Numbered from the stretch's first letter, positions 42,701 through 51,776 are shown. The stretch is DNA of 64,000 nt from an uncultured Clostridia bacterium (GCA_934500705.1 CAKSTI010000008.1:1-64000); one strand, 5' to 3'. Program-made: numbers and translations. Notes: a model not told the origin generated them from the letters alone.

Positions 42701-43624
42701 AAACTGCTCACCGCTTTCAAAGTCGGTGTGGGCAATACAGCCGCTGTGGTTAATACCGTTTGCTGTGTGGGTACTCGGTGTAATCGGCGTAATGTCACCG
42801 CTCTTAAAAGCGTAAAACGACACGGGGCGCTTGCTCTTGAAATTATCGTCGAGGTCAAACACCGCCTCAAAGTAGCCGTCCGTTCCCGTATATGTAAAGT
42901 GCTTTGTTTCCACATCTGCAAGCGCACTGCGGTCGTCGGAGTAAAAAGCGGCGTACACGTCGAAACCGTCGCCCGTGCTTATTGCGTCCGACAGGTTAAT
43001 GCCAACCGTAACCACGGAATTTGCCACGTCCAAAACGGGGCTTTGCACCGCAAGGCGCTCACGGCGCACGGCAAAGTCAGAAATGCTCATTGCTCCGACG
43101 TCGCCCTCGACTCCCTTAAAGCCGTACACACCCTTTTCGATGCCGAGGTCTATGGCGTGGCGGTACGCAGTGATGACGCTTTTGCTCTCACCCTCATAGA
43201 TTGCCGTATTGCACACGGCGCTTTTTAAGTCAAGCTCCACCACGGCGCAGTAGGTTTTACCCTCGTATATTTTATCGGAAATCAAAGTTGATTTCCCCTT
43301 TGAGTTCACAGCGGTTAGCGAATACGCACTTCCGCCGCTCAAAATGAATGACACCGCAGTTTTTTTAACACTTCCGCCGAGAGGGGCAACCGTCAAATTC
43401 AACTGTCCGTCCCCGGAGGGGGTAAAGCAAAACGAAAGCTGTGTTTTGCCTCCGAGCGGACTTTGGCAGACAGTGCCCGGCGGAGCGGTATTTCCGCCTA
43501 TGCTCTGCGCATAAAAAAGCGTGTAGCTGTCAGTCAGAAATTCGCCGTTGTAGACGCTCTCCGCCGCTACTGTGGACAGCAAGACAAAGAGGCACAAAAC
43601 GGTGCAGAAAATCTTTTTTATCAT
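39764..43624 (-). CDS. large secreted glycoside hydrolase, GH39-like (clan GH-A)
   Basis: The 1286-residue protein has a signal peptide (1-21), beta-rich N-terminal domains (about 25-560), a TIM-barrel catalytic domain (about 590-930) and C-terminal beta domains. The acid/base glutamate is in TWEIYNEPHLPGG (about E712). The likely nucleophile is in VMDTEAHM (about E810). The 98-residue spacing fits clan GH-A and resembles GH39. It should cleave a plant or host polysaccharide outside the cell. No anchor motif was found. It sits between a secreted laminin-G-like protein and an isomerase in one operon. Family-level placement is moderate because only the clan motifs are clear. Confidence 0.8.
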   Translation of the reverse strand: MIKKIFCTVLCLFVLLSTVAAESVYNGEFLTDSYTLFYAQSIGGNTAPPGTVCQSPLGGKTQLSFCFTPSGDGQLNLTVAPLGGSVKKTAVSFILSGGSAYSLTAVNSKGKSTLISDKIYEGKTYCAVVELDLKSAVCNTAIYEGESKSVITAYRHAIDLGIEKGVYGFKGVEGDVGAMSISDFAVRRERLAVQSPVLDVANSVVTVGINLSDAISTGDGFDVYAAFYSDDRSALADVETKHFTYTGTDGYFEAVFDLDDNFKSKRPVSFYAFKSGDITPITPSTHTANGINHSGCIAHTDFESGEQFKDAPNTVGGKVPLGWYANGWGGAGAPYDITIDGCASLGAAQSGFFGICTPYAPLTDNGMRISFAVKKSSDYTGTFARVVLLYFGSDGGYISSEQKTFKNISADNWNFETVCVSPEDYPENAAKLSVAFCSGTAAASGRLYYDSCCVDSLVFNMKCTDELSWVKAGTQVCYVPKYPLNDKIAYICGTVYNSDGTLADEVTASADEVKSNGWRYTPQDSGFYKVTFRAQTSDGTVITEHSGYKAYYEQKTGTVHRIDKSCHSFFVSGFESKAMSDRNPLYGMSIGNYDGEYDLGIADRLGMSFVRLHAFSWKDIEPENVTDENGKSYDWGKYDKIFDAIRNKYPLDVIGNILYTPKWASPSDDESGSLVPEYASYAPTKTEYLTEFINDLYDRYGDCVSTWEIYNEPHLPGGSVFWHDTAANYVKMLSGAYGALKTLSGGSDTVTMGGIGAKRYLSFYREFIKNGGWQYTDKLVMHGYDLDPWNYLGINNKMGETSSKGVMDTEAHMVLFNGSSPNICYTEKQLALRMYNEYLRQIKYGVEKIAFFQPYDNSVQAEDLMILDSISSDRNVVSAGIFRKKPDFEPRFAAGALNTLIAMTGKEVHYGDEFKAGGVNIVKLISDGEPLYVLWGDDLTPQQSTALGTFTEGTVITDWEGRSINTADFTVRADEVYFVKNCGGAFDALQSAKGSEVYNGGVVYSENEINKKTAAGAQAVATDGEIFSHSTDSLGAKLLWNDLKYANGKNLNAKFAVTSCSDGFDCVVRTDKDSTLPSATLVLGADTFANGIASDVVEITAEVKNGTCTVKKTASPDLGGDLPSDDYSKKGEAVNGAVCKTFGDGTYKYTCLHIPYTQLYPYFYTQGGSLNFALKFTALSSSGTAAATYFSADGYSPYKPWNFGTVSFGGRANVSKTVQIQLVTEPGEYTAVQILRDNEPVYFNQYASDSDGNCNITASLDEDGEYKVKTYNNSSNYGELEFSYTK

Positions 43625-43625
43625 A

Positions 43626-44777
43626 CTATCTCACCGCCGAAACAACGCCGCCGGAAACAGTGATTGATTTTTCCGCCGGTTCTTTGCACACAACCATATT
43701 CTCGCTGTCACGCCACATAAATGACCTTACCGTATATTCGCCATCGGGCAAATCGGAAACGTCTAACTCCGTTTTGTAACTGCACTTTGAGTCAATGGTA
43801 AAGCCGTCCTCACCTGTTGACTGCTTGACGGTTTCTCCCTCGGAATTTGACGAGCTTTTAAGCAGTGCGCCGTTTTCGTCATAAATGCCGAGGAAAAGAT
43901 ACGGCATACCGTAGAGCGGATAGTTGACCGTGCTGAGCGCCGTCGCCGTTGCGCTCACCTTGCCGCCGTCCTCGCTTGCCTCAACGTCGTGTGCGGTGAT
44001 AAAGAATTTGTCGTACAGCATTTTTTCGTTATCCGTAACCATATCCACCTTGCCGGACGTGAGCACCGCAACGGTGTACGACGCCTTTGTGTTTACGTAA
44101 TCGTCCTTGGTATACGTCACTCCGTGCTCCTTATATGACGTTTGCACGTAGTCGGTTTCCGGGTCGGAAAACACGGTGAAAATTCCGCCGCCCTCTGCCA
44201 TATCCGCCTCAATGCGCAGGTGATACGTCTTGCCGAACTGCAAAAGCTCGCCCTCTTTGTGCTGCCAGATTACGGATAGCGGGTGCGATATGCCGACGGC
44301 GGGGTCGGTGCCGTTCTCCCAGTTTATATAGTACTGATCTGTCTGACTGTCCTTTGTAAACTTTATTGATGCGTTTCCGAACCTGAACATTATGTATTTG
44401 CCGAGAGTATTCAGGCGAAAGTCAAATTCCCAGGTAAAGCTCTGTTTCCACCTTCTCGAACCGCTCCAATCCTTTGCCATTTTAAAGCGTATCAGACCGA
44501 TGCTGCCGTCCGTTCCGCTCGAAAGCGTCACGGTGTCGTTTTCGTCCGATATGGCGTCCGTGGTATAAATCCTTCTGCTCACAAAGTTTTTGTCATCGTC
44601 TATTGCGAGAGAGTCGTTTATCCTCAGATTGTACCTGTCTACCAGACCCCTCGGAACCCACAGTGTAACGCCGTAAGGGTTAATAGGTTCAACCTTTGCC
44701 GGCAGGGCATATGCAACGGGCACAAATGCCGAAACAAAAATTGCCGCAACCGTCAGAATTGCAGTTAGCTTTTTCAT
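43626..44777 (-). CDS. secreted protein with probable laminin-G/concanavalin-like domain
   Basis: The 383-residue protein has a signal peptide (1-24). Residues about 60-270 look like a jelly-roll lectin fold (RWKQSFTWEFDFRLN, KYIMFRFGNASIKF, GKTYHLRIEADMAEGG, DNEKMLYDKFFITA). A C-terminal beta domain follows (DLPDGEYTVRSFMWRD). No catalytic motif was found. AAGGAG precedes the ATG. It is the first gene of an operon with the GH39-like enzyme and the isomerase, starting one base before the next gene. It may bind the polysaccharide that the enzyme degrades. Confidence 0.75.
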   Translation of the reverse strand: MKKLTAILTVAAIFVSAFVPVAYALPAKVEPINPYGVTLWVPRGLVDRYNLRINDSLAIDDDKNFVSRRIYTTDAISDENDTVTLSSGTDGSIGLIRFKMAKDWSGSRRWKQSFTWEFDFRLNTLGKYIMFRFGNASIKFTKDSQTDQYYINWENGTDPAVGISHPLSVIWQHKEGELLQFGKTYHLRIEADMAEGGGIFTVFSDPETDYVQTSYKEHGVTYTKDDYVNTKASYTVAVLTSGKVDMVTDNEKMLYDKFFITAHDVEASEDGGKVSATATALSTVNYPLYGMPYLFLGIYDENGALLKSSSNSEGETVKQSTGEDGFTIDSKCSYKTELDVSDLPDGEYTVRSFMWRDSENMVVCKEPAEKSITVSGGVVSAVR

Positions 44778-45205
44778 TTTCTAAATCTCCTTAGACTTTT
44801 TGATTTAATAAAATAGTATCATATTTTTGCGCTCTTGCATAGTAATGTATTTTTTGTGAAAAATGTTTGGAAAAACCCCAACATATAAATTATTGGAAAG
44901 CAGCGGAGAAATGTAAAAATTTGTGCTAAAATATGAGAACCACACAAATCTGAAGATATTTACAACGGTTTTGTGTGGTTTTTTCTTAGGAAAAATGCAA
45001 GCATTAAGATGCATATAGCCGGTGAATATCTTTATGTCAAAGTTTGTGTGGTAACGAACGGCTTGCGTTTTTTGCCCGCATATCTGAATGTTAAATTACC
45101 GTTCACTTTAAAATCCCTCCGCCGTCTGAAATTTAAAATATTGTGCCATAAAACTGTCTGAAAATCAATCTTTTGGTAAACTGATGATGAATTTTGCAAA
45201 AACAC
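44778..45205. other. intergenic region between divergent operons
   Basis: I see no gene in this stretch of a 504-base gap. Minus strand TACTAT preceded by TGA (near 44823-44828) may be the -10 for the 44777 gene. A plus-strand terminator lies at 44938-44985 without an annotated transcript. The remainder (44986-45205) shows no supported ORF or structure. Confidence 0.5.
44938..44985 (+). terminator. orphan terminator, possible end of an unannotated small RNA
   Basis: AACCACACAAA (44938-44948) pairs with TTTGTGTGGTT (44970-44980), followed by six T residues. No plus-strand gene lies upstream within about 14 kb, so any transcript ending here would be a small RNA or antisense. Confidence 0.55.
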
Positions 45206-45234
45206 TTGAAAATTTTACAAAAAAGCAATACAAT
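45206..45234 (+). promoter_or_regulatory. promoter of the glmU-like gene
   Basis: TTGAAA (45206-45211), 17 bases and TACAAT (45229-45234), 48 bases ahead of the ATG. Confidence 0.6.
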
Positions 45235-45281
45235 ATATAATAGATAGATTTGTGCATATTAAATTGATAAGGAGAAATACA

Positions 45282-46484
45282 ATGGAAAATTTTGCAACCG
45301 TAATCATAACCGCCAATGCGGAAAACTTTAATTCATCAAAGAGCACGGCTCTGCACGAGGTGTGCTTCAAACCCCTCATCGACTGGGCGGAGAGCGCCGC
45401 AAGGCAGGCAGGCACAAGCAAAGTTGTCGTTGCCGCTCAGAGTGCCGACGTCAAGGAGTATCTCGGATTTGACAGAGTCTTTGCACTCTGTGAGCAGACG
45501 GACAGCGTGTGCGCACAGGCGGCGTGTGCGGCAGACTTTTTCGGCGGATTTTGCGGATATGTGGTAATCCTTATGACAAACTCCCCGTTTATATCGCCGG
45601 AAACTATCAGGCTTGCCGTTGAAACCTGCGCTAAAAACGACATAAGCGCCGCAAGGATAACAGATAAGTCGGGCAAAAAGGACATAGCTTACTGCTGCAA
45701 GGTAGAAGGTCTTACAAGCGACTTTTTAAACGGCGCAAAAGTTCTTGACATCTGCCCCGACAGCGAGGCAATATGCATAGACACAAGAGCATCACTCGCA
45801 TATGCGCAGAGCGTAAAGCAGGCAGAAATTGTGCAAAAGCTGATTGACAAAGGCGTAGGCATAATAGACCCCAAAACCGTGTATATCTCCCCCGATGCCG
45901 AGTTTGAGCCGGACTGCACCGTTTACCCCAACACTGTCATACGTGGCAGGAGCCGCATTGCCGAGGGCTGCATAATCGGCCCGTCGAGCACGGTTGAAAA
46001 CTGCAAAATAGGCAAAAACACCGAGGTGATAAATTCCGTTATATCAGACAGCGAGTTTGCCGAGAACACATCTGTCGGCCCGTTCGCATACGTGCGCCCG
46101 GGTTCTGCCATCGGCTCCGACGTTAAAATCGGCGACTTTGTGGAGATTAAAAATTCAAGCATCGGCGACGGAACAAAAGTTTCCCACCTCACATACGTGG
46201 GTGACAGCGACGTCGGCGGCGGCGTCAACTTCGGCTGCGGAACAGTGACCGTAAACTATGACGGACTTGCAAAGCACCGCACCGTCATAGGTGACAACGC
46301 ATTCATTGGCTGCAACACAAACCTCGTTGCTCCGGTTCGTGTGGAGAATAACGCATTCATTGCCGCAGGCTCTACCATTACCGACGACGTGGAGGCGTAT
46401 TCGCTTGCCATTGCAAGGGCACGCCAGGTTGACAAAAAAGACTGGGCTAAGAACGCCGGCTGGAACACTAAGAATAAAAAGTAA
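45282..46484 (+). CDS. glmU: GlmU-like protein: intact acetyltransferase, degenerate uridylyltransferase domain
   Basis: GlmU normally acetylates glucosamine-1-phosphate and then attaches UMP to make UDP-GlcNAc. This 400-residue protein is shorter than the usual about 455. Its left-handed beta-helix part (about 200-395) is well conserved, with R272, K290, H302 and Y305 at the same spacing as E. coli R333, K351, H363 and Y366. The N-terminal 180 residues align in outline (STALHEVCFKPL for the PKVLH...GKPM region) but lack AAGxGTRM, QxxQLGTGHAV and the GDxPLI aspartate (here MTNSPFI). UDP-transfer activity is therefore doubtful. The place beside pth and mfd matches the Bacillus glmU locus, so it is the ortholog. 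Confidence 0.85.
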   Translation: MENFATVIITANAENFNSSKSTALHEVCFKPLIDWAESAARQAGTSKVVVAAQSADVKEYLGFDRVFALCEQTDSVCAQAACAADFFGGFCGYVVILMTNSPFISPETIRLAVETCAKNDISAARITDKSGKKDIAYCCKVEGLTSDFLNGAKVLDICPDSEAICIDTRASLAYAQSVKQAEIVQKLIDKGVGIIDPKTVYISPDAEFEPDCTVYPNTVIRGRSRIAEGCIIGPSSTVENCKIGKNTEVINSVISDSEFAENTSVGPFAYVRPGSAIGSDVKIGDFVEIKNSSIGDGTKVSHLTYVGDSDVGGGVNFGCGTVTVNYDGLAKHRTVIGDNAFIGCNTNLVAPVRVENNAFIAAGSTITDDVEAYSLAIARARQVDKKDWAKNAGWNTKNKK

Positions 46485-46495
46485 GGGATTAAAAT

Positions 46496-47062
46496 ATGTA
46501 TCTTATAGCAGGTCTGGGAAATCCGGACAAAAAATACGAGGCAACACGCCACAACATAGGCTTTGAAACCATAGACCTACTTGCGCACAAAGAGGGCATA
46601 CGCCTTACAAAGTTAAAGCACAAGGCGGTGTGCGGCGACGGCATTATCTGCGGAGAAAAGGTAATAATCGCCAAACCGCAGACATATATGAACCTCAGCG
46701 GCGAGAGCATACGGGACATTGTGAACTTTTACAAAATTCCCGTGCAAAACGTGATTGTGGTCTGCGACGACATCAACCTCGAAATCGGCAGACTGCGCAT
46801 ACGCCCCAAGGGGAGCGACGGCGGTCACAACGGACTCAAATCCATAATATATCAGCTTGCAAGCGACGAGTTTGTGCGCATACGTATGGGTGTGGGCGCT
46901 CCAAAGGGCGAGCATTACGACCTTGCCGACTATGTTCTGGGCAAATTTTCCAAAGAGGAAATAGAAATCCTCACCCCGTCGGCAGAACGGGTTGTCAGCG
47001 CCGTTGAAACGATAATTAGCGGCGGCGTGGCACAGGCAATGAATAAATTTAACGGAAAGTGA
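46496..47062 (+). CDS. pth: peptidyl-tRNA hydrolase
   Basis: Pth releases peptides from prematurely dropped peptidyl-tRNA. The 188-residue protein has the family start YLIAGLGNP, the catalytic His in TRHNIGF (H19) and conserved segments KPQTYMNLSGES and SDGGHNGLKSI. Length is typical. AAGGGA precedes the ATG. The TGA stop lies 8 bases before the mfd start, in the same order as the Bacillus pth (spoVC)-mfd locus. Confidence 0.97.
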   Translation: MYLIAGLGNPDKKYEATRHNIGFETIDLLAHKEGIRLTKLKHKAVCGDGIICGEKVIIAKPQTYMNLSGESIRDIVNFYKIPVQNVIVVCDDINLEIGRLRIRPKGSDGGHNGLKSIIYQLASDEFVRIRMGVGAPKGEHYDLADYVLGKFSKEEIEILTPSAERVVSAVETIISGGVAQAMNKFNGK

Positions 47063-47070
47063 GTTTTCAG

Positions 47071-50000
47071 ATGAACACTTTCTCATATCTTTTGGACGGT
47101 ATGGACGAGTTCGACGCCGTCTGCGAGCACATTAAGAGGGGGAGCGGAAACGAGCACATCATAGGCGTTTCCGGCAGTCAAAAAAGCCACCTCATATACG
47201 CATTGGGCGAGCACAAGGCGGGGCAATGCCTCATTGTGGAGCCCGATGAAACAAAAGCGGGAAGGACGGTCAAAGACCTGTCGTTCCTCTTTGGTGATGA
47301 CGTTTTGTACTTTCCGCCGAGGGATTTGCTGTTCTACGACGTGGACGTTTCCAACAGAAAAGGAGAAATGCGCCGTCTTAAAGCGCTGTCAGCGGTTAGA
47401 AACAGCAAATACATTGTAACCACAATTTCGGCACTTATCACATATACCGCTCCGAGTGACGTCTTTGCATCGGAAACGCTTGTATTAAAACCGGGGGACG
47501 AATTTGACTTTTCGTCACTTGCCGAAAAGCTTGTGTATATGGGTTACTCCAAGGTTTCCGCCGTCGAGGCAAAGGGGCAGTTTTCCGTACGTGGCTCCAT
47601 TGCAGACGTGTTTCCCCCGTCTGCCGACACGCCGTACAGAATTGAGTTCTGGGGCGATGAGGTGGACTCCGTAAGGGCGTTTAACCCCGAAAGCCAGCTG
47701 TCGGAGAAAAATTGCGGCGAGGCGGTAATTCACCTTGCAAGAGAGCTGGTATACACCGCAGAAACGGCGCAGAAACTGGCGGATAAAATACGCAAAATGA
47801 AAAATGAAAACCTCTTGCGTGATGCCGAAAAGTTTACGCAGAGCAGATACTTTGCCTCCAACGACAAGTATATGACCTTTATCTATGACGGCGTCCCTAC
47901 CCTGTTTGACTACATTGCGGACGACGCCCTTGTCTTTCTGTGCGAGCCGAGGGAGCTGGAAGAGAGGGCAAAGGTATTTGCCGGGGAGCAGAGCGAACAG
48001 ATAACATCACTTCTGGACAAGGGACTTTTTCCGAGGACGGACGGAAAGCGGTGCTTTTTGGAATACACCGACGCAGTGCACGGATTTGAACGGCACACAT
48101 CGGTATCAATGAGTGCACTCTCCCACAGCGTACCGCTGATGCGCCCGAAGGAGATATTTTCCCTCAGTTCCAAAACTCTGCGTGCATACAACACCGACCT
48201 TGAATATCTCTTAGACGACCTGCTCTACTGGAAAAACGCAGGCTACCGCATAGCCGCAGTTATGAGCACTGACACAAAGATTAAGAATTTGAGCGACGCA
48301 CTGGCGGAAAAGGGCGTTGCCGTATCACTTGCCGAAAGCGGCGACCGTGTGCCCGACTTTGGCGAAATATATATAGTAAAGGGAAGCCTTGAAAGAGGAT
48401 TTGAGTACCCCACGATTAAAACCGTGGTTGTGACGGACGGCGAAAAAACCTCCGCACGCAAACGCAAACCGAAAAACGTTTCCTCAAAAGACGCAATAAA
48501 GAGCTTTGACGAAATATCCATAGGTGACTACGTTGTTCACCGCTCGCACGGCGTGGGTCAGTACGTCGGCATAAGCCGGCTAAACGTCCAGGGCATTGTG
48601 CGTGACTACATCAAACTGCGATACCGTGGCACGGACAGCCTGTATGTGCCCGTAAATCAGCTTGATCTTTTGTATAAATACTCCGACGCATCACAGGACA
48701 AAACCGTCAGACTCAACAGCCTCGGCGGTACGCAGTGGTCACGCACGGTGGAGCGTGTCAAACACAGCGTTTCCGTCCTTGCGGAGGATATGATTAAGCT
48801 CTATGCCGCACGGAGCAGTGCCAAGGGGCACGTTTTCCCCAAAGACACCGAGTGGCAAAAGCAGTTTGAAAACGACTTTCTCTATGACGAAACCGAGGAG
48901 CAGCTGCGCTGTATTGAGGAAGTAAAGTCCGATATGGAGCACGGCAAATGTATGGACAGACTTCTCTGCGGCGACGTCGGCTACGGCAAAACCGAGGTTG
49001 CCCTGCGTGCGGCGTTCAAGTGCGTTATGGACGGTATGCAGGTTGCCTACCTTGTGCCGACCACCATACTTGCAAGCCAGCACTATGAAACGTTCCGCTC
49101 ACGAATGAAGGACTACTGCATCAATGTTGAAATGATGAGCCGTTTCCGCAGTAAAAAGGAGCAGAAAATCATTGCCGAAAAGCTGAAAAAAGGCGAGATT
49201 GACGTAGTCATCGGCACTCACCGAATACTGCAAAAAGACGTGCAGTTCAAATCCCTGGGTATGCTGATTATAGACGAGGAACAGCGCTTCGGCGTGGGTC
49301 ACAAAGAAAAGCTCAAAGAGATGAAAAAGAACGTTGACGTGCTGACGCTGAGCGCAACCCCCATACCACGCACGCTTAATATGGCGATGATTGGCATACG
49401 TGATTTAAGCGTAATCACTATGCCGCCAAAGAACCGCTACCCCGTGCAGACCTTTGTAATGGAGCACAACCAAGCGGTTGTAAAGAGCGCCATAGAGCGT
49501 GAAATTGCCAGAGGCGGACAGGTGTACTACCTCTACAACCGTGTAGAGAGCATAGAGAGAGTTGCCGAAAACATTCAGTCTCTCGTGCCTGACGCACGTG
49601 TTGCGGCGGCGCACGGCAAAATGAGCGAAACACAGCTGGAAAACATTATGGAGGATTTGCTCTCCGGCGACATAGACGTGCTTGTGTGCACCACGATTAT
49701 AGAAACGGGTCTTGACGTGCCGAACGCCAACACCATTATAATAGAAAACGCCGACACCCTCGGTCTTTCTCAGTTGTATCAGCTAAAAGGCAGAGTCGGG
49801 CGTTCAAACCGTATGGCGTATGCCTACTTCACATACCGTGAGGGCAAAATCTTAGACTCCGTCGCACAAAAGCGCTTGCAGGCGATACGTGAGTTTACGG
49901 AGTTCGGCGCAGGGTTTAAGATTGCAATGCGTGACCTCGAAATCAGGGGCGCCGGCAATCTCCTGGGCAAGGAACAGCACGGCAATATGAACCTTGTCGG

Positions 50001-50517
50001 CTACGATATGTACTGCCTTCTTTTGGAACAGGCAGTCAAGGAATTAAAGGGCGACGACACAGCGGAAAAACCAAAAACATCGGTAGACATCAAGGTGGAC
50101 GCCTACATTCCCGACGGAGTCATAGAGGACGAGGCTCTGCGGATTGAAATGTACCGAAGGATTGCGTCAATAGAGGACGACGAGGACAAGAGCGCCGTTA
50201 CCGCCGAGTTTATAGACCGCTACGGAGATGTACCGCAAAGCGTTGAAAATCTTATGGACATTGCGGTTATAAAGTCGCTTGCCTCCGAGCTTTACATCTC
50301 GGACATAACGCAGAAAGACGGCCTTGTTGTATTTACCATAGACCACGTTGTGAGCGTAAAATCCATTGTGGACATAATGGACGGCTACAAAAGCAAAATG
50401 ATGTTTTCTTCCGGCGAAACATCGTATTTAAGCTATAAATATGACGAAAATATTCTATATAATATTAAGATTATATTACAAAGGCTCAAAAACACAATAC
50501 ACGAGGAGCAGTCGTAG
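47071..50517 (+). CDS. mfd: transcription-repair coupling factor Mfd
   Basis: Mfd removes RNA polymerase stalled at lesions and recruits UvrA. The 1148-residue protein has the UvrB-like N-terminal module (FPPRDLLFYDVDVSN, YSKVSAVEAKGQFSVRGSI), the polymerase-binding domain (GDYVVHRSHGVGQY), and the translocase with Walker A CGDVGYGKT (about 634-641), DEEQRFGV (about 735) and LSATPIPRTL. A RIG-type QLKGRVGRSNR segment and a TRG motif region follow. I chose the ATG at 47071 rather than the GTG at 47059, which overlaps the pth stop and has no spaced ribosome site. It works with the UvrAB encoded at 13354-18141. Confidence 0.97.
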   Translation: MNTFSYLLDGMDEFDAVCEHIKRGSGNEHIIGVSGSQKSHLIYALGEHKAGQCLIVEPDETKAGRTVKDLSFLFGDDVLYFPPRDLLFYDVDVSNRKGEMRRLKALSAVRNSKYIVTTISALITYTAPSDVFASETLVLKPGDEFDFSSLAEKLVYMGYSKVSAVEAKGQFSVRGSIADVFPPSADTPYRIEFWGDEVDSVRAFNPESQLSEKNCGEAVIHLARELVYTAETAQKLADKIRKMKNENLLRDAEKFTQSRYFASNDKYMTFIYDGVPTLFDYIADDALVFLCEPRELEERAKVFAGEQSEQITSLLDKGLFPRTDGKRCFLEYTDAVHGFERHTSVSMSALSHSVPLMRPKEIFSLSSKTLRAYNTDLEYLLDDLLYWKNAGYRIAAVMSTDTKIKNLSDALAEKGVAVSLAESGDRVPDFGEIYIVKGSLERGFEYPTIKTVVVTDGEKTSARKRKPKNVSSKDAIKSFDEISIGDYVVHRSHGVGQYVGISRLNVQGIVRDYIKLRYRGTDSLYVPVNQLDLLYKYSDASQDKTVRLNSLGGTQWSRTVERVKHSVSVLAEDMIKLYAARSSAKGHVFPKDTEWQKQFENDFLYDETEEQLRCIEEVKSDMEHGKCMDRLLCGDVGYGKTEVALRAAFKCVMDGMQVAYLVPTTILASQHYETFRSRMKDYCINVEMMSRFRSKKEQKIIAEKLKKGEIDVVIGTHRILQKDVQFKSLGMLIIDEEQRFGVGHKEKLKEMKKNVDVLTLSATPIPRTLNMAMIGIRDLSVITMPPKNRYPVQTFVMEHNQAVVKSAIEREIARGGQVYYLYNRVESIERVAENIQSLVPDARVAAAHGKMSETQLENIMEDLLSGDIDVLVCTTIIETGLDVPNANTIIIENADTLGLSQLYQLKGRVGRSNRMAYAYFTYREGKILDSVAQKRLQAIREFTEFGAGFKIAMRDLEIRGAGNLLGKEQHGNMNLVGYDMYCLLLEQAVKELKGDDTAEKPKTSVDIKVDAYIPDGVIEDEALRIEMYRRIASIEDDEDKSAVTAEFIDRYGDVPQSVENLMDIAVIKSLASELYISDITQKDGLVVFTIDHVVSVKSIVDIMDGYKSKMMFSSGETSYLSYKYDENILYNIKIILQRLKNTIHEEQS

Positions 50518-50564
50518 TTTATAATGTTATGTAGTGATTTTAGACAAATTTAAGGAGGCACAAG

Positions 50565-51614
50565 ATGAGAAAATACTTTAAAATAACAGCACTCACACTC
50601 GCCATTGCCCTTCTCTCCGGCTGCGGTATGGTCGGTGAGTCGGAAAAGGCAACAAAGAAAAAGGCGGAGGAAAACGCCATGGTTACCGTAAACGGAACGG
50701 CAGTTTCCACCGACAGATTTAACTATTACTTTTACAGCGAGCAGGACGACATTTTGCAAAATGCCGGCATAACAAACGCATCGGACATTCCGTCAGACTT
50801 CTGGGAGCAGAAAACCGACGGCAAAACAAACCTTGAAACCGCAAAGGAAAAGGCGCTCGAAAAGCTGGTAAACGACGTACTTCTCTATCAGAAGGCAGTC
50901 AAAGAGGACATAAAGCTCACCTCTGACGAAAAGAGCAGTATATCAAGCCAGATTGGCAAGATGAAACAGGACCAGAACACGACATATCAGTTAAGCCAGG
51001 TGGGAATTTCCACAGAGGAATACGAAAAGCTCCTCACAGAGTCTTACCATATTCAAAAGCTCACCGAAAAGTACATCGACAGCGGCAAGATTAAGGTGGA
51101 CAAAGACGCAGTATTGGACGAGATGAAAAAGGACTATGTAAAGGCTAAGCACGTCCTCATTCTCACCCAGTCGCAGGACGGCACCGCTCTCTCCGATGAC
51201 GAAAAGGCAAAGAAACTCGAAACCGCCAAGGAAGTACTTGCAAAGGCAAAGGCAGGCGAGGACTTCGACAAGCTCGTATCCGAGTACGGCGAGGACCCCG
51301 GTATGAAATCCAACCCCGACGGCTACCTGTTTACAAAGGGACAGATGGTTCAGGAATTTGAGGACGCAGCGTTTGCCCTCGGCGAAAATCAGATAAGCGG
51401 TATCGTGGAAACAAGCTACGGCTACCACATCATAAAGAGAGTTCCCTTTGACGTCAACGGAACACAGGAGAGCCAGTTTATGAAAAACGGCGAGTACAAC
51501 CAGGCTCTGCCGTCAATGACGGAGATTGCGGAGAAAATGAAGTCAAGCTCCAAGATTGAAACAAACAAGAAAAATTATGATGCCGTTAAGGCAACAATCA
51601 TAAACAATCAGTAG
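50565..51614 (+). CDS. prsA: PrsA-type parvulin peptidyl-prolyl isomerase lipoprotein
   Basis: PrsA is an extracytoplasmic foldase that helps secreted proteins fold. The 349-residue protein has a lipoprotein signal with lipobox LLSGC (C20), a SurA-like helical region (about 40-190) with TVNGTAVSTDRFNYYF, and a parvulin domain (about 195-310) with VKAKHVLI, EDFDKLVSEYGEDPG, GYLFTKGQMVQEFEDAAF and SYGYHIIKR. AAGGAGG precedes the ATG. It ends in a strong terminator. Many exported proteins in this window could be its clients. Confidence 0.92.
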   Translation: MRKYFKITALTLAIALLSGCGMVGESEKATKKKAEENAMVTVNGTAVSTDRFNYYFYSEQDDILQNAGITNASDIPSDFWEQKTDGKTNLETAKEKALEKLVNDVLLYQKAVKEDIKLTSDEKSSISSQIGKMKQDQNTTYQLSQVGISTEEYEKLLTESYHIQKLTEKYIDSGKIKVDKDAVLDEMKKDYVKAKHVLILTQSQDGTALSDDEKAKKLETAKEVLAKAKAGEDFDKLVSEYGEDPGMKSNPDGYLFTKGQMVQEFEDAAFALGENQISGIVETSYGYHIIKRVPFDVNGTQESQFMKNGEYNQALPSMTEIAEKMKSSSKIETNKKNYDAVKATIINNQ

Positions 51615-51639
51615 AACACGACATTTTACTGCGCACTTT

Positions 51640-51679
51640 GAGGTATTTTGGTATTTAAAGCCGAAATACCTCTTTTTTT
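51640..51679 (+). terminator. terminator after prsA
   Basis: GAGGTATTT and AAATACCTC (51640-51672) form a 9-bp stem, followed by seven T residues. Confidence 0.85.
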
Positions 51680-51776
51680 ATTGCCAAAAAAACGGCTCAC
51701 GCCGCCACAATACTACAAATTTTTTGCCCTCTGTGGTGTAGAATATAACTATACATATTCAAAAGGGAGAGTACAT

